A stretch of 64,000 bases of DNA from contig BFEA01000075.1 in NCBI GenBank assembly GCA_003427395.1, positions 1,902,628-1,966,627 of the forward strand, read 5' to 3'. Of the stretch, positions 55,761 through 64,000 are shown piece after piece (within the stretch, counting starts at the first letter, position 1; each line of letters starts with the position of its first letter). The notes under the pieces were generated by a model, which was given only the letters and a program-made list of their open reading frames with translations, made no database searches and was not told where the DNA came from. The position numbers and the translations under genes were made by a program. This DNA comes from Chara braunii (taxonomy: Eukaryota; Streptophyta; Charophyceae; Charales; Characeae).

Positions 55761-57187
55761 GGTTGGCCTGTCTTATGCTTCTTCCATTGAATCTCTATGG
55801 TCTCCTCACTGTGAAGTTGCAGTAATCCGTCCCTTCAGAGTCGCGGTGTGCACGCTGCCACGACTCTCGGGAAGTACTGGGGCACCATTTGCAGAACATC
55901 CATCAAGGCAAAACAGGCCTTGCATGCGACCCGTTTTGCCTGGATGGATGTGCCACCGCGAACAGGCCAGAAGTGGGTCCAGAACTCTCCTTCATTCCAT
56001 AGATCCGTCGTGCCTTTCTGTTCCCCATTCTTTCTATAGCCTCTTGGAGTTCATAGAGAGAAGTCGGCTTCTCTCTCTGTGGTTTATCGTTTTCTCTAGG
56101 TAGGACATCATCTTCCGGTGTGCAGCTGAGGTTGGGGGGAATGGAGTCGGGGCGGGAAGAGCGTTTTGGCCGTGTGGAGTTCCTTTTTTACTTGGGCTTC
56201 TGGTCTTGGCTCCGTTCTATGCCGGGGAGCTTCGTTCAGTTTCCTGTTTAACCAGGAAGTCAGCATATCTGCACAGACAACCAACACCACACTTCCCTCG
56301 TTACATCAGGATTGATTGCTCCCATTTGGGAGGAGTCATTGATGAGCGAGTCCTTACAGAGTTTCGGCACCAACGGCCTCCCCCTGCCCCCCTTCCCCCC
56401 CCGCCCTCCCGACCCTGTATCTAGTCCTTTCCGAAAGAAACATGCTTAGGAAACAGAGCTGATCTGTTCTTCTGAATGTGCTACACGCTGCCTGATAATT
56501 TCCTGCACAGTAAGAAGTACTAGGAAGTTAAAACTAATAAACTGATGAAGCATATGTTCCTCTCGCTGCTGGGAGAGATACCCCCCTCTGCTAATTTCTC
56601 CTGTGTAAAGAGAGAATGTTTGGAGAGCCACTGCAAGGTTGTAGGCTTTTGTTTACTGACATCATTAGAACTACTCAGTGATCACACAGATTGAACCACC
56701 AGTATGTTTGCCGGCCATTTTGCAGAAACACGCCGTGCATGCTGGCACATCGGGGAGGATGCACCGGGGTTCTGTTTTGCCCGAAATCAATCCAGGCAAA
56801 ACAGTTTGCAGTCCTTAGATGTTCTTTGTCTCATTACAAATAAGACGGTCAACTAGAATGCCACCCATTGCCAGGGGTTAGGTTCAACCCTAAGGGGATA
56901 GGCTCGACCCATAACCCTTAGTGTAGCTTGCCGCTGGAGGGTAGATCAAAGTGTGTATCATTCCTAGTTAGGTAGGTCGTGAACAGCAATTTCTGGATGG
57001 AGAAAGTGGGATGTGCTACATAAAGAATGCGGCTAAAGCCGTCCGGGAAGCGGAGCTCAGCATGTTGGCAAAGTTGAGCTTGAGCTTTAGCCTCTCTTTC
57101 TTTCCGAGTTTTCTGGTCCGCAGTCCTATCAGACAGTCTTTTTTTTTTTTTAACTAAGCTATACTCTTCTCTCAATATACCTCCCAC
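55761..57187. other. stretch without a recognisable gene
   Basis: Open frames of 60-114 codons (for example 55759-56103 plus, 56918-57205 minus) show no known motif. C-rich run near 56380-56410. Nothing else assigned. Confidence 0.5.
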
Positions 57188-57203
57188 TAGCAGCAATTTG
57201 GTC

Positions 57204-57520
57204 AAAACTGCCGTTTTTCTTTTTTTTGAACGAAATTGAAACCGACTAAATTGGCCCGATTCAGCTCAAAATTTTCATGAAATCGAGGGTCGGGCGTTCT
57301 TAAAATGCTGGACCCCCCGGACTCCAGGCGTTCTTAAAATGCCGTACCCCCTGGACTCCAGGCTGCAGCTAAGTGCAGATACATCCAGGGGGTCCGGCAT
57401 TGGGTCCGCATTTTAAGAATGCCAGACCCTCAAAAGCTACAAAATATGACCTTAATCGGGCCAATTTAGTTCAATTTCGTTGAAAAAATAAAAAATGTCC
57501 GTTTTGCTATTTTGCCCTGT
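57204..57520. mobile_element. foldback element, copy 2 (diverged)
   Basis: Left part AACTGCCGTTTTTC, CGAAATTGAAACCGA and GCGTTCTTAAAATGC, and right part GCATTTTAAGAATGCCAGACC, CAATTTCGTTGAAAAAATA and TGTCCGTTTTG, face each other as in the copy at 49902. Inner blocks GGCCCGATT/AATCGGGCC are specific to this copy. It sits exactly at the edge of the repeated block at 57.5 kb. Ends are less clear than in copy 1. Confidence 0.75.
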
Positions 57521-58020
57521 AACAGCCAACCTCGTTTGAAAGCTTTCTTCCCGTCGTCAAACCAGGCCAGTTTGTCCTTGGCTATTACTTTTGTCCTTAT
57601 GGCCTCTGAATTGTATCACCGCTGTCCCCATGAGCCAACCAGCTTCGACTATGCTGCTTCGTTCTCGATTGTTAGACCATCGATCATCTGTCAGCATCTT
57701 CTCTCCCCGATTGTCCAAAGCATAGCTTTCCTGAGTGCAGGGTTGTGAGAGGGCATGTGGGGGGTGGGTGGAATTGTGAAGAGCTCATACCAGAGCTGTT
57801 TGACTCGGTTCCGGAACCAGGCTGCGTCGGTTAAGAGAATCAACAGGGACATGTCCTCCTCGAGGTAATTCGCATACATTACGCATGTTGGGGAGCTGCT
57901 GGGGTCGGATGTTTTCCTTGTTTCATGGAGCCAGATATTGACTGGAAGGGCAGCACGAGCTATCAGCTCTCGTAAACTGTGAGATTTAGGTGGCTTAAAT
58001 GATTTGTACTTCTACCATGG
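57512..58020 (-). repeat. repeated coding-like block, copy 2
   Basis: Parallel to 54780-55760: TTTGCCCTGTAACAGCC, GCCAGTTTGTCCTTGG, GTGGAATTGTGAAGAG and TTGACTGGAAGGGCA appear in the same order but without the tandem sub-copy. The minus-strand frame at 57691-57879 reads MYANYLEEDMSLLILL and WYELFTIPPTPHMP. Function unknown. Confidence 0.6.
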
Positions 58021-58032
58021 TATCACAACGGT

Positions 58033-58971
58033 TGCAAGGAAGTTGAGCAATAGCGAACTTCAGCAATCAAACAGCATCATACACATGAGACCAGATAGTC
58101 GTGACCTCGAACCAAAAGCAGAATTGCATCATGAGTTTCACCAAATAAGAGCACACCAAAAGCTCATTATTGACAATGCTGGAATAGTCTCATCATCATC
58201 ATCAACGAAGAACCAATGTTGATATCTTATCTGGTGCTCGGCGCCCAGACTACAGATGGCAGATCCTATCTAGCCTACTCTACAATGCCGCTGATGACGT
58301 CAACAGCTCCCCGAAGTACGAGCAGATCTCCGCCAATGCCGCACGCTTCAAGCACCAGGTATGTCTCTTGTATCACTCACAACCTCGTTCCCCAACTCAC
58401 AGATGCCACTTGCACCCAACGACCACCATGCGCCCCATCCAGCATACAGCAGCGCAGCTCGGCTATGGCTGCCTGCTCCTTCCAGCTCGCCCGTGAGCGT
58501 GTGAGCCTGGCAGGCGATAGCGCAGCAGCGCTTGCACACAAAGCAGCCAGTGCCCGAATGTCCAATCCGGAGACAGGCCCTTCCCTATATCGAAGTGGCC
58601 TGCTGCTGCGTGCATTCGTGAGGTACTGGGCCCTGGCCCAGAAGCTTCCGGTAGGCCCCACGAGGCTGAGCCTCAGTCCGAAGTAACAGGCCCAGGGCCT
58701 GTGTCGGTTACCAGCACCCAACTGCCCTCAGCCTTTGTTCGGTCCACTTTGTGTATCCGGCCCAGGGCCTGCCTCAGTTACATGCAATGGAAGGCAGCCT
58801 GGGGCTGGGCGCTTCCAACCAACTGGCGCTGCGCAACTGCCTGAATTTCCTCTGTTGCGTGGTGACCCCAAATATGGCCTGTAGGGCCTCAGTCGTGCCT
58901 GCCTTCACTTAGGGCGGCCGACAGTGTGAAAAATAGGCCCTGTAGGGCATGTCGAGGCCCTATGCCTCGCA
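58033..58971 (-). repeat. solo LTR of the Ty3-2 family
   Basis: Plus-strand start TGCAAGGAAGTTGAG and end TATGCCTCGCA. It matches the Ty3-2 LTRs along its length, including the ATCATCATCATCAA block and GGTGCTCGGCGCC (58233-58245). Target duplication CGGT is perfect on both sides (58029-58032 and 58972-58975). A solo LTR forms when two LTRs recombine and delete the interior. Confidence 0.95.
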
Positions 58972-58975
58972 CGGT

Positions 58976-59371
58976 CTTCTCCTTGCTGAGTTGCAATAGG
59001 TCATGCCATCTCTAGTTAATTTCCAGTATGAGGTCTTTGGTTTTCAGGCCGAGATCGTAACGAAATTTGGTTGTATAATCTGCTATGGTTAAGGTTTTTC
59101 TTGAGGCTTTATGCAGCCACCTCTGGAAACAAGAGGCTATGAATAGGAAAGACCAGACTGATGCAGACAAGTCTTGAAGGACGTAGCAGTTCCTACCGTC
59201 TCCCGGTGTCCCTTCTGATTATGCTAGGGTCTGATAGGTCATGTAACCTTCTATCATGTTAATTTCTTGCATCGGCCCTGATTTTGCGAAGAAGAAAAAT
59301 GCGGACATAGATTCATAGAAGGAGAATTGCTCGACGCTGCAACGCCTGAAACTCCTTTCCACACCCCTCTG
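58976..59371. other. short stretch without a recognisable gene
   Basis: No motif, repeat or convincing open frame seen. Confidence 0.5.
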
Positions 59372-59484
59372 CTACCGCCTTCACCCGAATACAACCCCCG
59401 ACCGTTATGGCTGTATTTGGGGCAACTTACCATCCAGATACAGCGATAATGCGTTGTTGCTGGTCGGGTCAGAAATGAGGGTAG
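59372..59484. mobile_element. MITE-like hairpin element, copy 2
   Basis: About 113 bp, CTACCGCCTTCACCCGAAT at the left and GAGGGTAG at the right. The right arm is more degraded than in copies 1 and 3. Confidence 0.75.
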
Positions 59485-59520
59485 CTTCGTTGATGGATGG
59501 GTAGCTCTAACCCCTTCCTC

Positions 59521-59631
59521 CTACCATCTTCACCCAAATAGAACGCCCGGTCATTATAGCTGTATTCGGCACAACTTTCAGCCCAGATACGGTGATAATT
59601 ATCGGGCGTTCTATTCGGGTGAAGACGGTAG
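59521..59631. mobile_element. MITE-like hairpin element, copy 3
   Basis: Exactly 111 bp like copy 1. Left arm CTACCATCTTCACCC, right arm GGGTGAAGACGGTAG. The arms pair over about 45 bp with few mismatches. Confidence 0.88.
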
Positions 59632-59686
59632 CGTCTCTCCTCACGAAGTTGGAAACGGTCGTTGTCAGATCCGAGTAGCTGGCAAG

Positions 59687-59815
59687 GAAGCGTTGCTGAC
59701 GGCCTGGCCTATTCGCTGGCCTTTTTTTCTCGACAACCCAGTTTGATCTCACTCATCCAAATATTCTAAGGGCAGAAGGGAGTTGTTGATGTGGTCGAAG
59801 CCTTCGTCCTTGTCT
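59687..59815 (+). repeat. SINE-like body without tRNA head
   Basis: Matches 60472-60600 closely (CTGGCCTATTCG, CTCGACAACCCAGTT, TCCAAATATTCTAAGGGCAG, GTTGTTGATGTGGT). Only the downstream body is present here. Confidence 0.75.
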
Positions 59816-60269
59816 ATTGGGTTGTGAGAAGTAAGCAGAAGACCAATTGGTTTGTGATTGAGACCTCGAAACAGGGGCGGGGGGAAGCGTATGAGAAATC
59901 TGAAGTTGTTGTTTGAGATAGAATCTGAAGGAAATGGAGGATAAGTGGCACTCAGACGACGCTGTCCGGAGCTGGGGCAGGTCCCTTTGCCCTGTAGCCC
60001 AGCAGGTGGGGGAGAGTTCTGGAGTGGGTCGCGCCACTCCGTTACCTAGCAGTTGGGGGCGTGAGGTCTGGTAGAGTTTGGGTATCGAGGATACAGGGGG
60101 TTGGGGTAGGCTTCGGGTTGGGCTGTTGAGTGTCACTAAGGCAGTTTGGTTTCGGACTGAAAGGCAGTTTGGTTTCGGACTGAAAGGCTCCTCTGGATAG
60201 AAGGCTCAAGTCCTTTTCTATAGTCCCCTCGAGTCGTGATTTTGTTTTGGGACAAGTTGCTCCGATCTA
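59816..60269. other. short stretch without a recognisable gene
   Basis: Contains a direct repeat of GGCAGTTTGGTTTCGGACTG near 60140 and 60163. A 127-codon minus-strand open frame (59753-60136) partly overlaps the SINE-like body and is not recognised. Confidence 0.45.
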
Positions 60270-60385
60270 TTCGTGGGGAGCCGCACGTGCTGGGAACTGG
60301 GCCCAGCGTCCCATCAGAAATCTTACAAAATGTATGATTTACCAGGATTCCAGGACTCTTACCTGGCTTCAGCTGAGAATTCGAG
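60270..60385 (-). repeat. R2 dispersed repeat, copy 3
   Basis: Inverted relative to the other copies: GCACGTGCTGGGAAC and GGGCCCAGCGTCCC appear on the plus strand, followed by CAGCTGAGAATTC. Confidence 0.7.
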
Positions 60386-60418
60386 TAGGAATGATGAGGA
60401 ATTCACACCAACCGGCCT

Positions 60419-60600
60419 TGCTCAGTTGGTGCACCCCTGAACTGTTGAAATACCGACCTGAGTTCGAACCATTGCTGAAGGTCTGGCCTATTCGCCCGCT
60501 GCCCTTTTTTTCTCGACAACCCAGTTCAATCTGACTCATCCAAATATTCTAAGGGCAGAAGGGAGTTGTTGATGTGGTAGGAGCCTTCGTCCATGCAAGT
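60419..60600 (+). repeat. tRNA-derived SINE-like element
   Basis: Box A-like TGCTCAGTTGGT (60419-60430) and box B GAGTTCGAACC (60460-60470) are spaced as in a tRNA gene, followed by a body shared with 59687-59815. The head would be an internal RNA polymerase III promoter. No cloverleaf acceptor pairing is evident, so this is not a working tRNA gene. Confidence 0.65.
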
Positions 60601-60859
60601 GGGCCGTGAAGGCACACGGGGATGTGGGAAGCTGCCGCTCAACCACAATCAACGTGGGCAGCCTTGTGCGCAAGTAAAAGGGGAGCTGCAAGAACAATGA
60701 AAGGGGTACCCCAAGGACAACCAAAAAACTGTCTAATTATAAAATTGCTTTAATATGTTGGACATCTCAAATGCTCTCGTTGTCTGCAGTAGGACAAAGA
60801 CTGCTTTGATTCTGAATCTATTCACCTGGGCGGAATTGGGACTGTTGTGGGGAAAATCT

Positions 60860-60861
<2 letters not shown>

Positions 60862-60912
<51 letters not shown>

Positions 60913-60945
60913 ACACACACACACACTCACACACACACACACTCA
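60862..60945. repeat. (AC)n microsatellite
   Basis: A long AC run with a few G and T interruptions. Confidence 0.97.
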
Positions 60946-62373
60946 CCCATTCAGTAGAAGAGCTCTAAATGACCTTCACCAGTACTAATAACCTAGAAAT
61001 CGCAATATGGAGGGGCCCACAAACTTGTCAAAATAGCTATTTCTGATAGCCATTTCTGATAGCTATTTCTGACTCTGTTCAGCTATGTGGTGAGTTATCT
61101 GCTGTTGTCTATTGTTCAGTCATATGCTTAGAGCTGGCATTTGTTTGCCTACAGGACTCTGTGAGTTGGTCTGACACTCACTCAAGTGTGCGTTTTGTGG
61201 TAGTTGTTCCGCAGGCATGTGGTCTGTTCAGAGAGTACTCTTTTCCTCACGTGAAATTGAAGGCCATTTTGGAGCGCGAGGGGGTGGCAGTTTCTGAATG
61301 GAAGCCAAGGCATTTTGCCGAGCCGAGCAATAAACCACCTTTGGGGGGCATCGAACATACATGCAACAGTGCTGCAGTGGGGTCACTGCAAGGTGTGACT
61401 GGTCCATTAAGAAGTTGTGACAGCGACAGCGATGCTGGAGGGGAACGAACAGGGGGTGGACAGGAGCCCATGGACTCAAGAAGGGTGTAAACAGCTTCTT
61501 CAGATGGTCTTTCACGAGGAACTTGATGACGGGGAGAAGATTTATTGGTATTTGGTAAGTCGAGTGACCCAGACTACGTTCAAGTTCTGGAATTAAAAAA
61601 CAAAAACAAAAACAAGACTATGTTCTTCTGTTCTTTTGTTTCCTGTTACTGGAACCTACTGCGGTATTATAACTCTGGTTTGCTGCAGAGCCAGATTCCT
61701 GATGATATTGCGACCTCCAAAAGAATCAGTCATAGACTCATAGTGCATGCTCTAAGCGCTTCGGAGAATTTCGGACCCTTTTCTCGGGGGGGGGTAAAGT
61801 TGAGGGCTACGGTAGAAGGGCACAAAGTGGGAAGGATGGAGATTCGAGAAGCATGGCCCAGGGGATAGGCGTTGTAGTCATGGCGTTGCCTTCTCTTTTT
61901 CTTTTTTTTGTAATTTTTAAGTTTTTTGAATTTCTTTCATAAAGAAACTTTTATATGAAAAATACAGCTGTCTTCTCCTCTCATATGGGGGACAGTTGCA
62001 TTTTTTCCTACCCTATTTTCTTCTCTCTTACCTCCCTCTAGCTTACCTGCATATATGCCTCGCCTACAAGGCGACAAGTCCTAGCAGGTTGACGACAGAT
62101 CACAGCCTCTACGTACTTCTTATGGATGTTAGGAGGAAGCAGAAATTCACTAGCCGAAGCTAAGCTACCCTTAAGGGTTATGGGTCTATGCTTACCTTTG
62201 AGTTGGCACCAACCTCCACCCGTGCCAGAACACCGCAGCAATTCCCTAACACCTGCCGCAGGCTAGAAGGCGAGTCCAAACGCCTTCTCACCAGTCAGGT
62301 GGCCCAAGCCTGCTATCTCCACCGGTGAACCCGAAGTACACCACAGGTGGTCACGTGGGGATCGAATGGATGA
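60946..62373. other. stretch without a recognisable gene
   Basis: A 109-codon open frame at 61161-61490 and a 107-codon one at 61545-61868 (both plus) have no known motif. AGCTATTTCTGATAGCC-type short repeats lie near 61045. The part from about 62040 may be the body of the SINE-like element that begins at 62442 on the minus strand. Confidence 0.45.
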
Positions 62374-62442
62374 CGTGGGGACTCGATCCCACGACCTCCT
62401 GGATGCCACTTACATGCTGCTTAACCAACTGAGCTAGCCCGC
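62374..62442 (-). repeat. tRNA-like head of a SINE
   Basis: On the minus strand GCGGGCT is followed by AGCTCAGTTGGTTAAGCAG (box A and D-arm like) and, at tRNA spacing, GGATCGAGTCC (box B) inside a T-arm-like CGTGGG...CCCACG. The 3' side does not pair with GCGGGCT and no convincing anticodon stem forms, so it is tRNA-derived and not a tRNA gene. Confidence 0.75.
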
Positions 62443-62761
62443 TTCTGTCTGGCTTCCATTTCTCAAATTTTCCGGTCCTGGACTCCTGGCTGAGTTTTTG
62501 CTGGATAAGCGTCGATTTGTTTAATCTTTCTCCACTGCTGCATTTGTCCGCTTTCTTCTCTATTTGACTCTATTTTTGTACTCCCGGAAAAAAACAACAA
62601 CAAAAACTTCGATAAGAACATTCTTCACTGATACGACAGCACATGCGGAAAAAGACTGCAGACACTGCTAGGCTTCATTTTTTGTAGTCTATTTGAGTCT
62701 ATTTCTTCCCATATAAACGAAGAATCGGATCTCTGGAGATGGTGGCTGGTTTTGGGAGGGA

Positions 62762-62866
62762 CCTGCCACCCGAATAGAACGCGTCGTAATTATCTCTGTA
62801 TCTAGACTGAAAGTTGCCCCAAATACAGCTATAATGACTAGGCATTCTATTTGGGTGAAGACGGTA
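62762..62866. mobile_element. MITE-like hairpin element, copy 4 (inverted, trimmed)
   Basis: Loop sequence CTGAAAGTTGCCCCAAATAC is in the opposite orientation to copies 1-3. The right arm GGGTGAAGACGGTA is intact, the left begins at CCACCCGAATAGAACGC, so the outer left end is trimmed. Confidence 0.8.
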
Positions 62867-64000
62867 ATGACTTTCCTGAATGGTACCTACGTACGTATCG
62901 CTGTTAACGAACAGGTCATATGCTGATACCCTGGCCGATAAAACAGGACTTGCCTCAGTGACATCGACAGGATTAGCATGGACGTCATACTGGTTTTGTT
63001 TTCACCTGTGTGTGATAAACAGGTCATGAGTTCGAGTCCAAAATTTGAAAATGGCCCTCCGCAGCTATTACGGTGCACTGAGGCAGTGTGGCAGCTGGCC
63101 TCAAGTTGTTTTTCTTGTAATACACTCACAGAGTTCGGACCCCGTAGAGTCCTTTTTTTTTTCCATCCTTGTTTAGGGCCCATGCTAATCTTCTCTCAGT
63201 TGTCTGTATGTTGTTCCCGATTTTAACGGATGCCTCGGAGGACAGAGTCGGTAGGCTTCTGATTAGTAATTTGAATGCTCAGGTGTCATCTGGACTGCAT
63301 GTTTTTTGGAGATCTTGACATCCTTGTTTCCTGATTGCCCATTCTTTTTTTCTTCTTTTTTTTTTTTCTGATTGCTCATTCTGTTTTTGTCCACGGTCAG
63401 GATTTCTTAGAGGATGTGTGATTTCTTTTTCAGAAACAGGGGAGTAGATTTGTGCCACCATCACTACCCTCTTACGCCTTATCAGCCCCAGGGGAGAAGA
63501 TTTCTTAGGGTTCTTTGAACTTCTTTCAGGATCAGCTGTTAGTTAACCGTGGTTATGGGATTGCCAGCAGGTGTGTTCCGGAATTAAAAAAATAAATAGA
63601 AAATCTGCTGCAGTATTATCCTTGAGTTCCTACGTCTCCCTCTACTTCCGGCATCACTCATCTCACTGATTGAGCGAAACGGCGGTTTTGTGTGGACAAG
63701 GGTGAGATGGGGTCATGGGAGGAGGGGTGGGAGTTTGAGAAGAGATGCTCAGGGAGGAGAGTCCTTTTTCCATGTTGTTGTTTGGTAATCTCCGTGCCCA
63801 TTTGGGGTGCACACTCTGTGGAGTGGATGAAGAGCAAGCGTGCATGCGCTGGACACAACTCTTTTCTATTTGTGATCCCTGTTGCAATGCCTGTCCCATG
63901 CTTGTCATCATTCTCTCCTCCCCTTTATCTCTATTTCTCTGCCCCTACATGTGTTCTGAGTATTTTAGTATTTTCCCTTCTGCTATGTTTGCCAGGATGA
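62867..64000. other. stretch without a recognisable gene
   Basis: A box B-like GAGTTCGAGTCC occurs near 63030 with AACAGGTCAT before it; a similar AACAGGTCAT lies near 62910. Poly-T runs are at 63151-63161 and 63356-63368. Open frames at 63658-63911 (minus) and 63692-64000 (plus) overlap and are unrecognised; the plus one has a hydrophobic end and runs off the window. Confidence 0.4.

Noticed and set aside
60755-60988. Open frames over the AC microsatellite
   Set aside because: Thr-His and Val-Cys repeats are translated microsatellite.
62374-62442. Functional tRNA gene
   Set aside because: Boxes A and B are good, but the acceptor arm does not pair and no sound anticodon stem-loop forms.

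Overview
The window is a gene-poor, repeat-dense nuclear segment from a eukaryote. It holds several Ty3/gypsy chromoviruses with initiator-Met-tRNA primer sites, a LINE, tRNA-derived SINE-like repeats, small inverted-repeat elements and long GA/CT tracts, and no compact operon-like gene order. Plant-type chromoviruses combined with large, divergent, noncoding-rich DNA suggest a streptophyte, possibly a charophyte alga such as Chara. That is inference from general character, not a database match. I found no host gene that I can name with confidence, and no CRISPR array or rRNA.

Layout. Bases 1-2213: a CT microsatellite and unrecognised DNA. 2214-12214: a 427-bp tandem duplication whose second copy is split by a Ty3 element (Ty3-1, plus strand, 3010-12149, target duplication AATC). 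12154-17353: noncoding DNA with a 1-kb tandem duplication. 17354-18515: a degenerate minus-strand LTR related to Ty3-1. 18566-26411: noncoding DNA with small dispersed repeats and one hairpin MITE. 26412-35193: Ty3-2 (minus strand, target duplication CTGC). 35198-37543: LTR plus leader of another minus-strand relative. 37568-45017: a rearranged plus-strand relative (Ty3-3), followed to 46080 by antisense RT/RNase H remains. 47640-50640: a minus-strand LINE interrupted by a 336-bp foldback element and carrying an internal 331-bp duplication. 52257-53411 and 58033-58971: two solo LTRs. 53417-64000: further repeats, including a repeated coding-like block, a second foldback, three more MITE copies and two tRNA-like SINE heads.

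Within each Ty3 element the order is LTR, Met-tRNA primer site, leader, gag (retrotransposon Gag domain plus a CCHC knuckle), then pol (protease, RT, RNase H, integrase with a GPY/F-type region and a chromodomain-like tail), polypurine tract, LTR. All copies are broken by stops and frameshifts.

The most interesting signal is at the gag-pol junction. All three Ty3 copies, from two clearly different lineages, carry the heptamer GGGAAAC in the phase G_GGA_AAC at the end of gag, with pol in the -1 frame. This is the arrangement of a programmed -1 ribosomal frameshift site. Other signals worth a second look are a conserved GGCGC-TCG-GCGCC palindrome in the LTRs, a GRGRPPK AT-hook-like motif beside the chromodomain, 4-bp target duplications, a 111-bp hairpin MITE family, and a foldback whose removal with one TA restores the LINE reading frame.
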